Of a stretch of 16,273 nucleotides of DNA, positions 1-8,272 are shown piece after piece. Positions within the stretch are counted from its first letter, which is position 1, and every line of letters starts with the position of its first letter. Below the pieces are notes generated by a model. That model worked only from the letters and a program-made list of their open reading frames with translations, was not told the DNA's origin and ran no database searches. The position numbers and the translations under genes are program-made. Origin of the DNA: an uncultured Bacteroidia bacterium. GTDB taxonomy: Bacteria; Bacteroidota; Bacteroidia; Bacteroidales; Prolixibacteraceae. The stretch is from positions 1 to 16,273 of the forward strand of contig CAIOOC010000498.1 of the NCBI GenBank assembly GCA_903859795.1. Direction: 5' to 3'.

Positions 1-1
1 G

Positions 2-2275
2 GTATTAACCAATAGTACTGCATCATACGATGTTTCGAAGTATCTTCGGTATTCGGTCGGTATGAATCCGGACCAAACGATCGGGGATATCAAAAGTGAA
101 TCGACACACTGGCAAACGTTTAAGAACGGGGAGACACCCAATATGGGGGTTGAAAAGGAACCCTACTGGTTTACTTTTACGATGCAAAATAATTCGGATC
201 AGGATGACTGGATCTTACATATCAACTACTGGACACTCGACGAGGTATCGGTTTATGTTTATGATTCGAATACGGGATCGCTGCTTTTTTCCGATAAACA
301 GGGGATCCTGACCAAGAATACCTACCAGCAACGGGCACCCTTCTTCCCCCTGGTGCTGAGCAAGAATGCGCAGGTAAGAGTTTACCTAAGGGTTCAAAGC
401 TGTTCGCTTCTTATTGTCCCGCTCGTTATTTCTACCCCTCTCGCTTTTAACAAAATAGAAAATGCACAGCGAAATTTTTATCTCCCCGCGTGGGGAATAT
501 TGTTAGCCGCATTCCTTTTTAACCTTGTGCTGCTGATTACCAGCCGCGAAAAAGGGTTCCTCTTCTTACTGTTTTCGATTGCTGCCGTATTATGTTTTAT
601 AGCTGTTATCACAGGATCATTCTACGAGACCATTGTATTTGATCATCCTGTAATCCTTCAGAAATTGCGATTTATTTCTGCGGGATTTACCTATGGGTTC
701 CAATCCCTCTTTGTTGTTCATTATTTGAATTTAAAGAACCATAAACGTATTTGGCAGATCGAAATTGGGGCGATCACTGGTTGTTTCTTGTACAGTCTTC
801 TGGCAGGAACAGGTATTTTAAGTCCCCATGTTTCAGGACTCTTACTGGTTCCCACCAATATTATTTCCTTTTTAATCCAATTTTCTATTGCACTATACCT
901 TTCCTGGAAGAAAGCTCCTATGGCCCGCTATTACCTGTTTTCCTTTTTGCCGGCTATCCTGGCATCGTTACTTTATATTGCGGTGATCAACTCCTGGATT
1001 GGACCAAACCTGTTTTTTTCGAACTCTCCCTTGTATGCAAGCGCCCTTTTTACTGTTTTTCTTACTTCGGGTTTAACCGAAAAAATGATCAAAGTAAAAC
1101 ACGAAAAAGCACGCGCCAACCAACTCGAAATCGATAAAATTGTATTGGTGGAAGAAATTAACCGGCGGAAAATCGTGGAGAAAAACCTCTTAGAGAGCCA
1201 ACTGCGTTTTCACAGTCTCTTTGAACTGTCACCATTGCCTGTATTGCTTACAGAATATGAAAGCGGCAGAATAGTTGATGCCAACTTTGCATTTGGTGAT
1301 TACACAGGTTTACCCAAATGGGATTTTCTGGGAAAAACGACTTACGAAATGGGACTCATTGACGTAACGAAACGGGAGGAATTATACAATCTGATCTCGA
1401 AAAATACCAGAATACAGGCTTATGAAACTATCCTTCCCATTAAAGGAATGCCACGAACAGTACACCTTTTTATGTCGCTATTGAACCTGGATCAAAAAAA
1501 ATTCATCATCACCCTGATTTCTGATATCACCAATCAAAAAGAGACAGAAAAAAAATTGAAAGAACTCAATTTATTAAAAGATAAGTATTTATCAATCATT
1601 GCCCACGACCTTGTTAATCCATTTCATGCAATGATATTATATTCCAAAGAATTAACAGCATTTACCGCAGGAAATACACGCGCCGCCATGTATAATACCA
1701 ACCTGCTGCTAACAGCACAGAACACCTACAGCCTTTTGCAAAATCTGCTGATGTGGACAAGAACGCAAACCAAGCAGATCTCATTCAATCCCCAACCCAC
1801 CAATCTAGGAGATTTAATCGCCGAAAATGTTTCCTCGGGAACAAGCATCGCCAAATCAAAGCAGATTGAGATTGTCAATGAGGCAAGTCACGAGATTTTA
1901 ATTGAGGCAGATCTGCAAATGATTAATCTGATCCTGAGAAATCTGATTTCAAACAGTATCAAGTTCTCATTTAACCAGGGTGTGGTTAAAATCAGGTCGC
2001 ACGAAGATGAAAATAACATTACAATCACTGTGATCGATCAGGGGACTGGAATGGAAACCCAGCAGATCAGTAAATTATTCAACCAGTACGAAACGGCTCA
2101 ACGCCCCGGTACTGCTGGAGAGTCGGGCACAGGGCTTGGTCTGATTATCTGCAACGAATTTGTTAACTATCACAAGGGATCTATTTCGGTTGAGAGCGAG
2201 CCCGGCAAAGGGTGCACGTTCAAAGTTACGCTTCCGAAGAGGCAAAAAAACAAATTATTTACGGATGAAACATAA
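2..2275 (+). CDS. 7TMR-DISM sensor histidine kinase, 5' end outside the window
   Basis: Membrane sensor kinase that should autophosphorylate on His and pass the phosphate to the regulator encoded next. Residues are counted from the first in-window ATG at 62. That ATG is probably not the start: the frame stays open to base 2, and those codons continue the 7TMR-DISMED2 sensor domain, so the true start and signal peptide lie upstream. In order: 7TMR-DISMED2-like periplasmic domain (to about 125); seven hydrophobic helices (about 140-340); coiled linker; PAS domain (about 380-500); HisKA with H-box SIIAHDLVNPF and phospho-acceptor His515; HATPase with N-box near 623-640, G1 DQGTGM and G2 GTGLGL. 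The H-box has Val where Arg or Lys is common. DISM sensors are thought to bind carbohydrates or other small ligands; the actual ligand is unknown. There is no receiver domain, so this is a classical two-component kinase. The family assignment is firm. Confidence 0.93.
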   Translation, partial: VLTNSTASYDVSKYLRYSVGMNPDQTIGDIKSESTHWQTFKNGETPNMGVEKEPYWFTFTMQNNSDQDDWILHINYWTLDEVSVYVYDSNTGSLLFSDKQGILTKNTYQQRAPFFPLVLSKNAQVRVYLRVQSCSLLIVPLVISTPLAFNKIENAQRNFYLPAWGILLAAFLFNLVLLITSREKGFLFLLFSIAAVLCFIAVITGSFYETIVFDHPVILQKLRFISAGFTYGFQSLFVVHYLNLKNHKRIWQIEIGAITGCFLYSLLAGTGILSPHVSGLLLVPTNIISFLIQFSIALYLSWKKAPMARYYLFSFLPAILASLLYIAVINSWIGPNLFFSNSPLYASALFTVFLTSGLTEKMIKVKHEKARANQLEIDKIVLVEEINRRKIVEKNLLESQLRFHSLFELSPLPVLLTEYESGRIVDANFAFGDYTGLPKWDFLGKTTYEMGLIDVTKREELYNLISKNTRIQAYETILPIKGMPRTVHLFMSLLNLDQKKFIITLISDITNQKETEKKLKELNLLKDKYLSIIAHDLVNPFHAMILYSKELTAFTAGNTRAAMYNTNLLLTAQNTYSLLQNLLMWTRTQTKQISFNPQPTNLGDLIAENVSSGTSIAKSKQIEIVNEASHEILIEADLQMINLILRNLISNSIKFSFNQGVVKIRSHEDENNITITVIDQGTGMETQQISKLFNQYETAQRPGTAGESGTGLGLIICNEFVNYHKGSISVESEPGKGCTFKVTLPKRQKNKLFTDET

Positions 2276-3080
2276 GCTACTAATTGCCGACGACTCCGTT
2301 GTTAATCTGACCATCATGCAGGATATCTTATCGGATGCCGGTTATGAAGTATCCACGGCGCAGAATGGAAAGATAGCAGTAAAGCAGGCGGCAGACCATC
2401 TGCCCGATTTAATTCTGATGGACTGGCAGATGCCTGTAATGAATGGGATTGATGCCCTTGAACTTATAAAAAAAGATCCTAAAACCAGTGAAATACCGGT
2501 GATCATGGTGACCGGCATTGCAACCACAGCGGAACATTTGCAGGAGGCTTATCAGAAGGGTGCGATCGATTTTATTAAAAAACCATTCGAAAAGATCGAA
2601 TTGCTGGCACGGGTCAAGGCGATACTTTCATTTGTAACTTACTACAAATTAGTTATTCTAAACAAAAACAACGAGCTTTCAGCCTCCTTGCTTCAGCTCA
2701 GCCGACTGACCGAACTGCATGAACAAATCTCAAAAAAACTTACCCACCTAAAGGAAGTTTTTCCTGAGCTTGAAAGCCAGATCAACGAGATTACCGGAAA
2801 TGTATCGGTTCGGTTGTTGAATGAAGCATGGAAGCGGTATGAAGAGAATTTCATGGAGTTGAATCCCTCGTTTTATAAACAGTTTCTCGAAGTCCATCCT
2901 GATATCTCGCCAGCCGAGATTCGCCTCTGCACATTATTAAGGCAAAACATGAGTTCAAAGGAGATCGCCGTATTCATACACCAGGAAGAGGCCAGCATAC
3001 GGGTCTCCCGCTCACGACTGAGAAAGAAACTGGGTCTTTGCGAATCGGGTAGCCTGGTGGGATACCTGCTCCAGTTCTAG
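2265..3080 (+). CDS. DNA-binding response regulator (REC + LuxR-like HTH)
   Basis: Transcription regulator of 271 residues, the likely partner of the kinase before it. The frame is open further upstream, but the ATG at 2265 puts the receiver motif KLLIADDS right at the N-terminus and overlaps the kinase stop by 11 bases, which suggests translational coupling. Receiver residues are intact: acidic pocket Asp9/Asp10, phospho-acceptor Asp53 in LILMDWQMP, Thr83 and Lys106 (KKPF). Residues about 125-190 form a charged helical linker. Residues about 205-271 form a LuxR-like helix-turn-helix (HPDISPAEIRLCTLL, then SSKEIAVFIHQEEASIRVSR, then RKKLGL). This C-terminal pattern resembles the effector domain of large Bacteroidota one-component regulators. 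It is followed directly by the dyad-rich gap and the glycan locus, which are plausible targets (inference). Confidence 0.9.
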   Translation: MKHKLLIADDSVVNLTIMQDILSDAGYEVSTAQNGKIAVKQAADHLPDLILMDWQMPVMNGIDALELIKKDPKTSEIPVIMVTGIATTAEHLQEAYQKGAIDFIKKPFEKIELLARVKAILSFVTYYKLVILNKNNELSASLLQLSRLTELHEQISKKLTHLKEVFPELESQINEITGNVSVRLLNEAWKRYEENFMELNPSFYKQFLEVHPDISPAEIRLCTLLRQNMSSKEIAVFIHQEEASIRVSRSRLRKKLGLCESGSLVGYLLQF

Positions 3081-3230
3081 GTAACGAACTTAAAAAACTC
3101 ACAGAAAACCGTCTTTGCCGGGACAGCGTTCAGGTTAACCTGGCAACCGGGTAGTTTTAAACCCACCATTAAATGCATTGACGGAAAATTGAGTTAAATA
3201 ACTCACCTGTTTTAAAACATATTTTTCCTT

Positions 3231-3256
3231 CGCAAAGCATTGCGCAAACCTTTGCG
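3231..3256. promoter_or_regulatory. 26-bp imperfect palindrome, candidate operator
   Basis: The outer arms CGCAAAG (3231-3237) and CTTTGCG (3250-3256) are perfect complements, and the core TTGCGCAA (3240-3247) is a perfect palindrome about the same centre. Overall 11 of 13 half-site positions match. It lies about 90 bases before the GH3 start, where a dimeric regulator could bind. It could instead be a remnant of an intergenic repeat, because CGCAAAG words recur in two other gaps of the window. Confidence 0.4.
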
Positions 3257-3301
3257 GTAAACCATAGTTAAGCAAACCTTGAATTTTCAATACAATATCT
3301 G

Positions 3302-3339
3302 GAATTTTGAATATCTTTAAATCTTAATATTCAAAATTC
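3302..3339. repeat. 13-bp perfect inverted repeat next to the GH3 start
   Basis: The left arm GAATTTTGAATAT (3302-3314) and right arm ATATTCAAAATTC (3327-3339) are perfect reverse complements around a 12-base spacer. The right arm ends seven bases before the ATG at 3347, over the ribosome-binding zone. A close third copy, GAATTTTCAATAC (3281-3293), lies exactly 21 bases upstream of the left arm in direct orientation. It may be an operator cluster or a leader hairpin that affects translation; function unknown. Confidence 0.6.
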
Positions 3340-3346
3340 AATTGGT

Positions 3347-6010
3347 ATGAGGAACCTGAATTTCCTGTTTTTGTTTTTGTTATTTGCAATCGCGGCCCAG
3401 GCGCAACCCTATAAAGATCCCAAAGTCCCAATTGAAGATCGTGTTTCGGATCTTTTGAAACGGATGACTCCCGAAGAGAAATTCTGGCAGCTCTTTATGA
3501 TCCCCGGTGATTTCAACGAAGATCTTGAAAAATATAAACCCGGAATTTTTGGTTTTCAGGTCAGTACAACCGGTCAAAGCGCCAATGCCTCAGGGCAAAT
3601 GCTAAGTTATGCACCCGGAGCTGCTGCCATTGAAACTGCAGAGGGAATCAACAAAATGCAGCATTTCTTTATCGAAAAAAGCAGGCTTGGTATACCTATT
3701 ATCGCTTATGACGAAGCGTTGCACGGTCTTGTACGGCAGGGCGCTACTGCATTTCCACAGTCGATTGGACTTGCCGCAACCTGGAATACATCCCTCATGC
3801 ACCGGGTTTCGAAAGCCATTGCAACCGAATCGAAAACCAGAGGGATCAGGCAAATACTCTCCCCTGTCGTAAATATTGCCAGCGATGTTAGGTGGGGACG
3901 AACGGAGGAGACCTATGGCGAAGACCCTTATCTATCGTCTGAAATGGGTGTTGCCTTTGTCTCTGAATTTGAAAAGATGGGGGTGATCACAACGCCAAAA
4001 CACTACGTGGCCAATGTCGGCGATGGCGGACGTGACAGCTATCCCATTCACTGGAACGAGCGATTAATGCGCGAAATCTACCTCCCTCCGTTCGAGGCCT
4101 GTTTCAAACGAGGGGGATCCCGATCAGTCATGACCTCCTACAATTCGTATGACGGAAGCCCGTGTACCGCCAATGACTATACCCTCAACCAGATCCTGAA
4201 AAAAGAGTGGGGATTTAAAGGGTTTGTGATTTCGGATGCCGGTGCAACAGGAGGGGCAAATGTGCTTCATTTTACAGCCAAAGATTATCCCGGATCAACA
4301 GCCAGCTCAATTACCAACGGGCTCGATGTGATCTTTCAAACCAGTTACGATCATTACAAACTCTTCTCACCACCGTTTTATGATGGCCGGATCGATCCAA
4401 AGGTGATTGACCAGGCTGTCTCCCGCGTTCTGCGGAATAAATTTGAACTCGGACTTTTTGACGATCCCTATATCGACCCGAAAGCCGCAGGAGAATGGAA
4501 CGGTCATGCTACCCATCGTCAATTGACCAAAGAGGCAGCCAAAGAATCAATCGTACTTCTGAAAAATGACAAACAAATACTTCCACTCTCCAAAACGATC
4601 AGGTCTATTGCGGTGATCGGATCCGATGCAACCGAAGCCCGGTTAGGCGGATACTGCGGTCCGGGAATTAACCGGGTGAGCATTCTCGATGGCATTAAAA
4701 ATAAGGTTGGGAAGAGGGTTGCAATAAATTTCGCCAGGGGTTGCGACCGAAGCAATACCGAATATGTTACAGTGCCGACAGAATCATTTTCCTGCGTTGT
4801 TGATGGAAAGACGGCCAAAGGGTTAAAAGGTGAATATTTTGATAATGTAACATTAACCGGAAAGCCCCTCTTTACGCGAATCGATCCAACAATACAGTTT
4901 GGCTGGACCCTCTTCTCACCCGACCCCGAAAAGCTCTCTTACGATTTTTACTCGATCCGGTGGACCGGAAAACTAAGAGCCTCAAACAGCGGCAAACTGA
5001 AAATCGGAGTAGACGGGAACGATGGTTACAGGCTCTACCTGAATAATAAATTAGTGATCGACAACTGGAAAAAACTGAGCCGGCAAACCCTCGTGGCCGA
5101 CTACACCTTTGAAAAGAACAAAGAATATGACCTTCGGATCGAGTATTTCGAGCCTGCGGGGAATGCAGTTTTCAGGCTGCTTTGGAATGCAAATGTGGTG
5201 AATAACCAAACAGCAGAGCTAGCCAAAGCCGTTGAACTGGCTAAAAAAAGCGATGTAGCTGTTGTTGTTGCCGGAATTAACGAGGGTGAATTTAGCGATC
5301 GCGCCTACCTTAATCTGCCCGGTCGCCAGGAAGAGTTAATTAATAAAATTGCTGCAACCGGCAAACCGATGGTGGTTATCCTTGTCGGCGGAAGCGCCAT
5401 TACGATGAATAACTGGCTCAAAAATGTCTCAGCAATTCTCGATGTCTGGTATCCCGGCGAGGATGGAGGAAGCGCTGTAGCCGATGTACTATTCGGTGAT
5501 TACAATCCCGCCGGGCGATTACCCATTACTTTTCCTGTTTTTGAGGGTCAACTTCCATTGGTATACAACCATAAACCCACAGGTCGCGGCGATGATTATA
5601 ACAACCTCACCGGACAGCCACTCTTCCCGTTTGGTTACGGACTCAGTTATACAACCTTCGAATATTCCGATCTGAGTTTTTCAAAGAATAATATTGCCGT
5701 AAATGACTCAATAAAATCAACCTGTAAGGTAACCAATACCGGTAAAATTGCCGGTGATGAAGTTGTACAATTATACGTACATGATGAATTTGCTTCGGTG
5801 GCACGTCCGGTTACAGAACTCAAAGGATTCCAACGGATCCATCTTGCGGCTGGCGAGAGTAAAATGGTAAGTTTTGTGATAAATCCCGAAATGCTCTCGA
5901 TGCTCGATATTAATCTAAAGAAAGTGGTCGAACCCGGAGAGTTCAGAATGATGGTTGGAGCCTCCTGTAAAGACATCAGGCTACGGGGAATTTTGAATGT
6001 AATAAAATAA
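3347..6010 (+). CDS. Exported GH3 beta-glycosidase with PA14 insert
   Basis: Glycoside hydrolase family 3 enzyme (887 residues) that should release non-reducing-end beta-linked glucose or xylose in the periplasm or at the cell surface. A signal peptide (about 1-20) ends at AQAQ. The GH3 N-terminal barrel (about 25-375) shows DEALHG near 122, GRTEETYGEDPY near 184, Lys218-His219, and the nucleophile Asp297 in GFVISDAG. The GH3 C-terminal sandwich starts near 395 and is interrupted by a PA14 domain (about 490-620, beginning KGLKGEYFDN). It resumes with GINEGEFSDRAYLNLPG, where Glu646 or Glu648 is a candidate acid/base. A fibronectin-III-like domain (about 770-885) ends the protein. PA14 inserts in GH3 enzymes usually shape the subsites and favour short oligosaccharides. 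Exact substrate cannot be read from sequence; fucosidase neighbours suggest it trims a fucose-bearing glycan. It is the first gene of the locus, 53 bases before the reductase gene. Confidence 0.92.
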   Translation: MRNLNFLFLFLLFAIAAQAQPYKDPKVPIEDRVSDLLKRMTPEEKFWQLFMIPGDFNEDLEKYKPGIFGFQVSTTGQSANASGQMLSYAPGAAAIETAEGINKMQHFFIEKSRLGIPIIAYDEALHGLVRQGATAFPQSIGLAATWNTSLMHRVSKAIATESKTRGIRQILSPVVNIASDVRWGRTEETYGEDPYLSSEMGVAFVSEFEKMGVITTPKHYVANVGDGGRDSYPIHWNERLMREIYLPPFEACFKRGGSRSVMTSYNSYDGSPCTANDYTLNQILKKEWGFKGFVISDAGATGGANVLHFTAKDYPGSTASSITNGLDVIFQTSYDHYKLFSPPFYDGRIDPKVIDQAVSRVLRNKFELGLFDDPYIDPKAAGEWNGHATHRQLTKEAAKESIVLLKNDKQILPLSKTIRSIAVIGSDATEARLGGYCGPGINRVSILDGIKNKVGKRVAINFARGCDRSNTEYVTVPTESFSCVVDGKTAKGLKGEYFDNVTLTGKPLFTRIDPTIQFGWTLFSPDPEKLSYDFYSIRWTGKLRASNSGKLKIGVDGNDGYRLYLNNKLVIDNWKKLSRQTLVADYTFEKNKEYDLRIEYFEPAGNAVFRLLWNANVVNNQTAELAKAVELAKKSDVAVVVAGINEGEFSDRAYLNLPGRQEELINKIAATGKPMVVILVGGSAITMNNWLKNVSAILDVWYPGEDGGSAVADVLFGDYNPAGRLPITFPVFEGQLPLVYNHKPTGRGDDYNNLTGQPLFPFGYGLSYTTFEYSDLSFSKNNIAVNDSIKSTCKVTNTGKIAGDEVVQLYVHDEFASVARPVTELKGFQRIHLAAGESKMVSFVINPEMLSMLDINLKKVVEPGEFRMMVGASCKDIRLRGILNVIK

Positions 6011-6063
6011 ATATCTTAAATAGCTTTCCTAAATAATATCAAAACTGTTAAATAAATCAATTT

Positions 6064-7113
6064 ATGCAATACCGGCAATTGGGCAATACCAGTTTAAAAA
6101 TACCTCCGATAATCTTTGGCACCAGCGCCCTGGGAAACCTCTTTTCGGAACTTCCGGAGAGCACGAAACACCAGATCATAAGTGAATGCATCACCAATCT
6201 TGACGGCCCGGCGCTCTTTGATTCGGCAGGGAAATACGGTGCAGGGCTTGCACTTGAAGTTCTGGGAGAGCATCTTGAGGCACTGGAAGTACAACCACAA
6301 GATGTCATAATAAGCAATAAATTAGGTTGGTACCGAAAACCGCTGACAACCGCTGAACCCACGTTTGAATCTGGAGCCTGGATCGGATTAAAAAATGATG
6401 CAGAACAGCGTATCAGTTACGATGGAATTATGGAGTGCTGGGAACAGGGGAATAAGCTGCTGGGAGGAAAATATCACCCATCGATGGTATCGGTTCATGA
6501 CCCGGATGAATTCCTTGCTGCCGCTCAGGATGGACTTGAATGGACTCAACGCTTTGGCCAGATCATTGAAGCTTACCGGGCATTAGCCGATTTAAAAAAA
6601 GAGGGGAAAGTAAAAGCTATCGGTGTGGGGGCCAAAAACTGGAAAATCATCCGTGCACTGGCACCCGAGGTGGATCTCGACTGGGTAATGTTTGCCAACA
6701 GCATGACCATACTTAATCACCCTGCTGATCTGTTAAAATTTATGGCTGAACTGCATGATGCCAAAATCGGAATTATCAATTCCGCAGTGTTTCATGCGGG
6801 TTTCTTAACCGGTGGACAATATTTCGATTACGTCCCTATTCAACCGGATAGTGAGGCCAACAAAGCAATTTTCGAATGGCGAAAATCGTTCTTTGAACTC
6901 TGTCAGAAATTCCAGGTTTTGCCGGCCCAGGCGTGCGTCTCCTTCGGGATGACACCCCCCGGAGTGATCAGTATCGCACTGAATACCTCCAATCCCAAAA
7001 GGGTAAAAGAGAATATTGCAGCAGTTACTGCAAAAGTTCCCCACGAATTCTGGAACGAGATGATTTCAGCAAAGCTTATTAAAGCGAACTACCCCTATCT
7101 TCCACACTCCTGA
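6064..7113 (+). CDS. Aldo/keto reductase, probable L-fucose (L-galactose) 1-dehydrogenase
   Basis: Cytoplasmic NAD(P)-dependent aldo/keto reductase of 349 residues. The standard catalytic tetrad is visible: Asp53 and Tyr58 (FDSAGKYG), Lys86 (SNKLGWY) and His145 (SVHDPDEF). Overall sequence resembles the D-threo-aldose 1-dehydrogenase / L-fucose dehydrogenase / L-galactose dehydrogenase group, which oxidises C1 of the free sugar to the lactone. The next genes encode a sugar lactonase and an aldonate dehydrogenase, and GH29 and GH141-like fucosidases follow, so oxidation of L-fucose or L-galactose is the most coherent role (inference). The residues do not decide between these two sugars, and known members often accept both. 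No signal peptide. The start at 6064 (MQYRQLGNTSLKIPP) is the usual family start. Confidence 0.85.
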   Translation: MQYRQLGNTSLKIPPIIFGTSALGNLFSELPESTKHQIISECITNLDGPALFDSAGKYGAGLALEVLGEHLEALEVQPQDVIISNKLGWYRKPLTTAEPTFESGAWIGLKNDAEQRISYDGIMECWEQGNKLLGGKYHPSMVSVHDPDEFLAAAQDGLEWTQRFGQIIEAYRALADLKKEGKVKAIGVGAKNWKIIRALAPEVDLDWVMFANSMTILNHPADLLKFMAELHDAKIGIINSAVFHAGFLTGGQYFDYVPIQPDSEANKAIFEWRKSFFELCQKFQVLPAQACVSFGMTPPGVISIALNTSNPKRVKENIAAVTAKVPHEFWNEMISAKLIKANYPYLPHS

Positions 7114-7247
7114 TTTGGGGTTTGGGGGCGCTTTGGATGGAATTTAGTATTTTGGGGACTCCTATTAAAATTGTTTGCTCACGCAAAGATGCAATGCCGC
7201 AAAGAAAAAAATTAAACTCAAAATTTCTTTTATAATTTAACATACAA
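7114..7247. other. 134-base gap with two CGCAAAG words
   Basis: Non-coding. It has a G-rich stretch after the reductase stop (about 7115-7135) and two direct CGCAAAG words (7182-7188 and 7198-7204) separated by a GCAATGC core. The words match those in the gaps before the GH3 and GH141-like genes. No hairpin terminator or clear promoter was found, so readthrough into the dehydrogenase gene is possible. Confidence 0.4.
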
Positions 7248-8264
7248 ATGAAACAAATAATATGCCTTGAACCGGGAAAATTCGAACGCCGCGAAGTCGA
7301 AACGCCAACATCTGAGGTTGGGAAAGTAATTCTGAAAGTCAAGCGGATCGGAATCTGCGGAACAGACCTTCACGCCTATGAAGGAATGCAGCCATTTTTT
7401 AGCTATCCCCGGGTGCTCGGACATGAACTGGCTTGTGAAATTGCAGGTGAAACCACTACCGGCCTCAGATATCAAAAAGGTGATCATGTAACCTTTATCC
7501 CCTATTTTCCGTGCCATACCTGTATCGCCTGCCGCAACGGGAAACCCAACTGCTGCACAAATATTCAGGGGGCAGGTGTTCATATCGATGGCGGAATGAC
7601 AGAATATATCCAAATTCCGGAATATGCACTTATCGACGGAAAAGGATTAACCTTTGACGAACTTGCAATGGTTGAACCGATGGCCATTGGCGCTCATGCA
7701 ATCAGAATTACCGAAATCAGTGCTGACGAATATGTCTTAATTACCGGCGCAGGTCCCATCGGCCTTGGCGTAATGGCATTTGCAAAAATCAGCAGGGCGA
7801 AGGTAATTGCAATGGATGTGAATAACGACCGACTCGAATTCGCTAAAAAATACTTCGGTGTCGATTATACGGTGAATGCGCTGGAAAATCCTGCAGAACA
7901 AATCAGAAAGATCACAAACGGAGAGATGGTCACCGCAGTGATCGATGCAACCGGAAATAAACGGGCAATTGAGGGAAGCCTTGAATTTCTGGCGCACGGC
8001 GGCAGGATTACAATGGTTGGGATTCAAAGGGAAGCCTTCAGCTTTAACCATCCCGAGTTTCATAAAAGGGAAACCACCCTGCGAAGCAGCCGTAATGCAA
8101 CACGTGAAGATTTTGATCAGGTGGTGGAAAATATCAGAAATGGCAAAGTCAATGTCGCGGCACTGATCTCGCACCGTCTGCCATTTGATTCACTGCCGGA
8201 GATATTTCCTCAACTTCTTAATCCTCAAATGGGTGTTATTAAAGCAATTGTTGAATTAGATTAA
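7248..8264 (+). CDS. Zinc alcohol dehydrogenase, L-galactonate 5-dehydrogenase-like
   Basis: Medium-chain zinc-dependent dehydrogenase of 338 residues, cytoplasmic. Catalytic zinc ligands are Cys37 (GICGTD) and His59/Glu60 (GHE), probably with Glu143. The structural zinc is held by Cys89, Cys92, Cys95 and Cys103. The nucleotide fold shows GAGPIGLG (167-174). From memory, several blocks match E. coli LgoD (YjjN, L-galactonate to D-tagaturonate): FFSYPRVLGHE, the NCC segment, GVHIDGG, and PEFHKRETTLRSSRNAT near the C-terminus. That supports action on a secondary hydroxyl of an aldonate such as L-galactonate or L-fuconate. It is followed after only 8 bases by the lactonase gene, so the two are very likely co-transcribed. 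Other polyol or threonine-type dehydrogenase activities cannot be excluded. Confidence 0.85.
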   Translation: MKQIICLEPGKFERREVETPTSEVGKVILKVKRIGICGTDLHAYEGMQPFFSYPRVLGHELACEIAGETTTGLRYQKGDHVTFIPYFPCHTCIACRNGKPNCCTNIQGAGVHIDGGMTEYIQIPEYALIDGKGLTFDELAMVEPMAIGAHAIRITEISADEYVLITGAGPIGLGVMAFAKISRAKVIAMDVNNDRLEFAKKYFGVDYTVNALENPAEQIRKITNGEMVTAVIDATGNKRAIEGSLEFLAHGGRITMVGIQREAFSFNHPEFHKRETTLRSSRNATREDFDQVVENIRNGKVNVAALISHRLPFDSLPEIFPQLLNPQMGVIKAIVELD

Positions 8265-8272
8265 ACCTGAAT

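Larger units (their letters stand above)
3081..3346. promoter_or_regulatory. Dyad-rich intergenic control region before the GH3 gene
   Basis: No coding sequence is seen in this 266-base gap. It holds five separate dyads: CAGGTTAACCTG (3131-3142, perfect), GAGTTA-aa-TAACTC (3191-3204, perfect arms), TGTTTTAAAACA (3208-3219, perfect), a 26-base imperfect palindrome at 3231-3256, and a 13-bp inverted repeat at 3302-3339 ending just before the GH3 start. This density suggests operator sites and/or a structured leader. No convincing intrinsic terminator for the response regulator and no clear TAnnTTTG promoter box were found, so the exact promoter is not placed. Confidence 0.55.

Noticed and set aside
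2160..2264. Earlier ATG for the response regulator
   Set aside because: It would add 35 Arg/Lys-rich residues that merely read the kinase's last domain in another frame; receiver domains start directly before the KLLIADD strand.
3110..3180. Possible terminator after the response regulator (CAGGTTAACCTG and GGGT...ACCC)
   Set aside because: The stems are short or lack a loop, and no T-run follows; recorded as dyads in the control region only.
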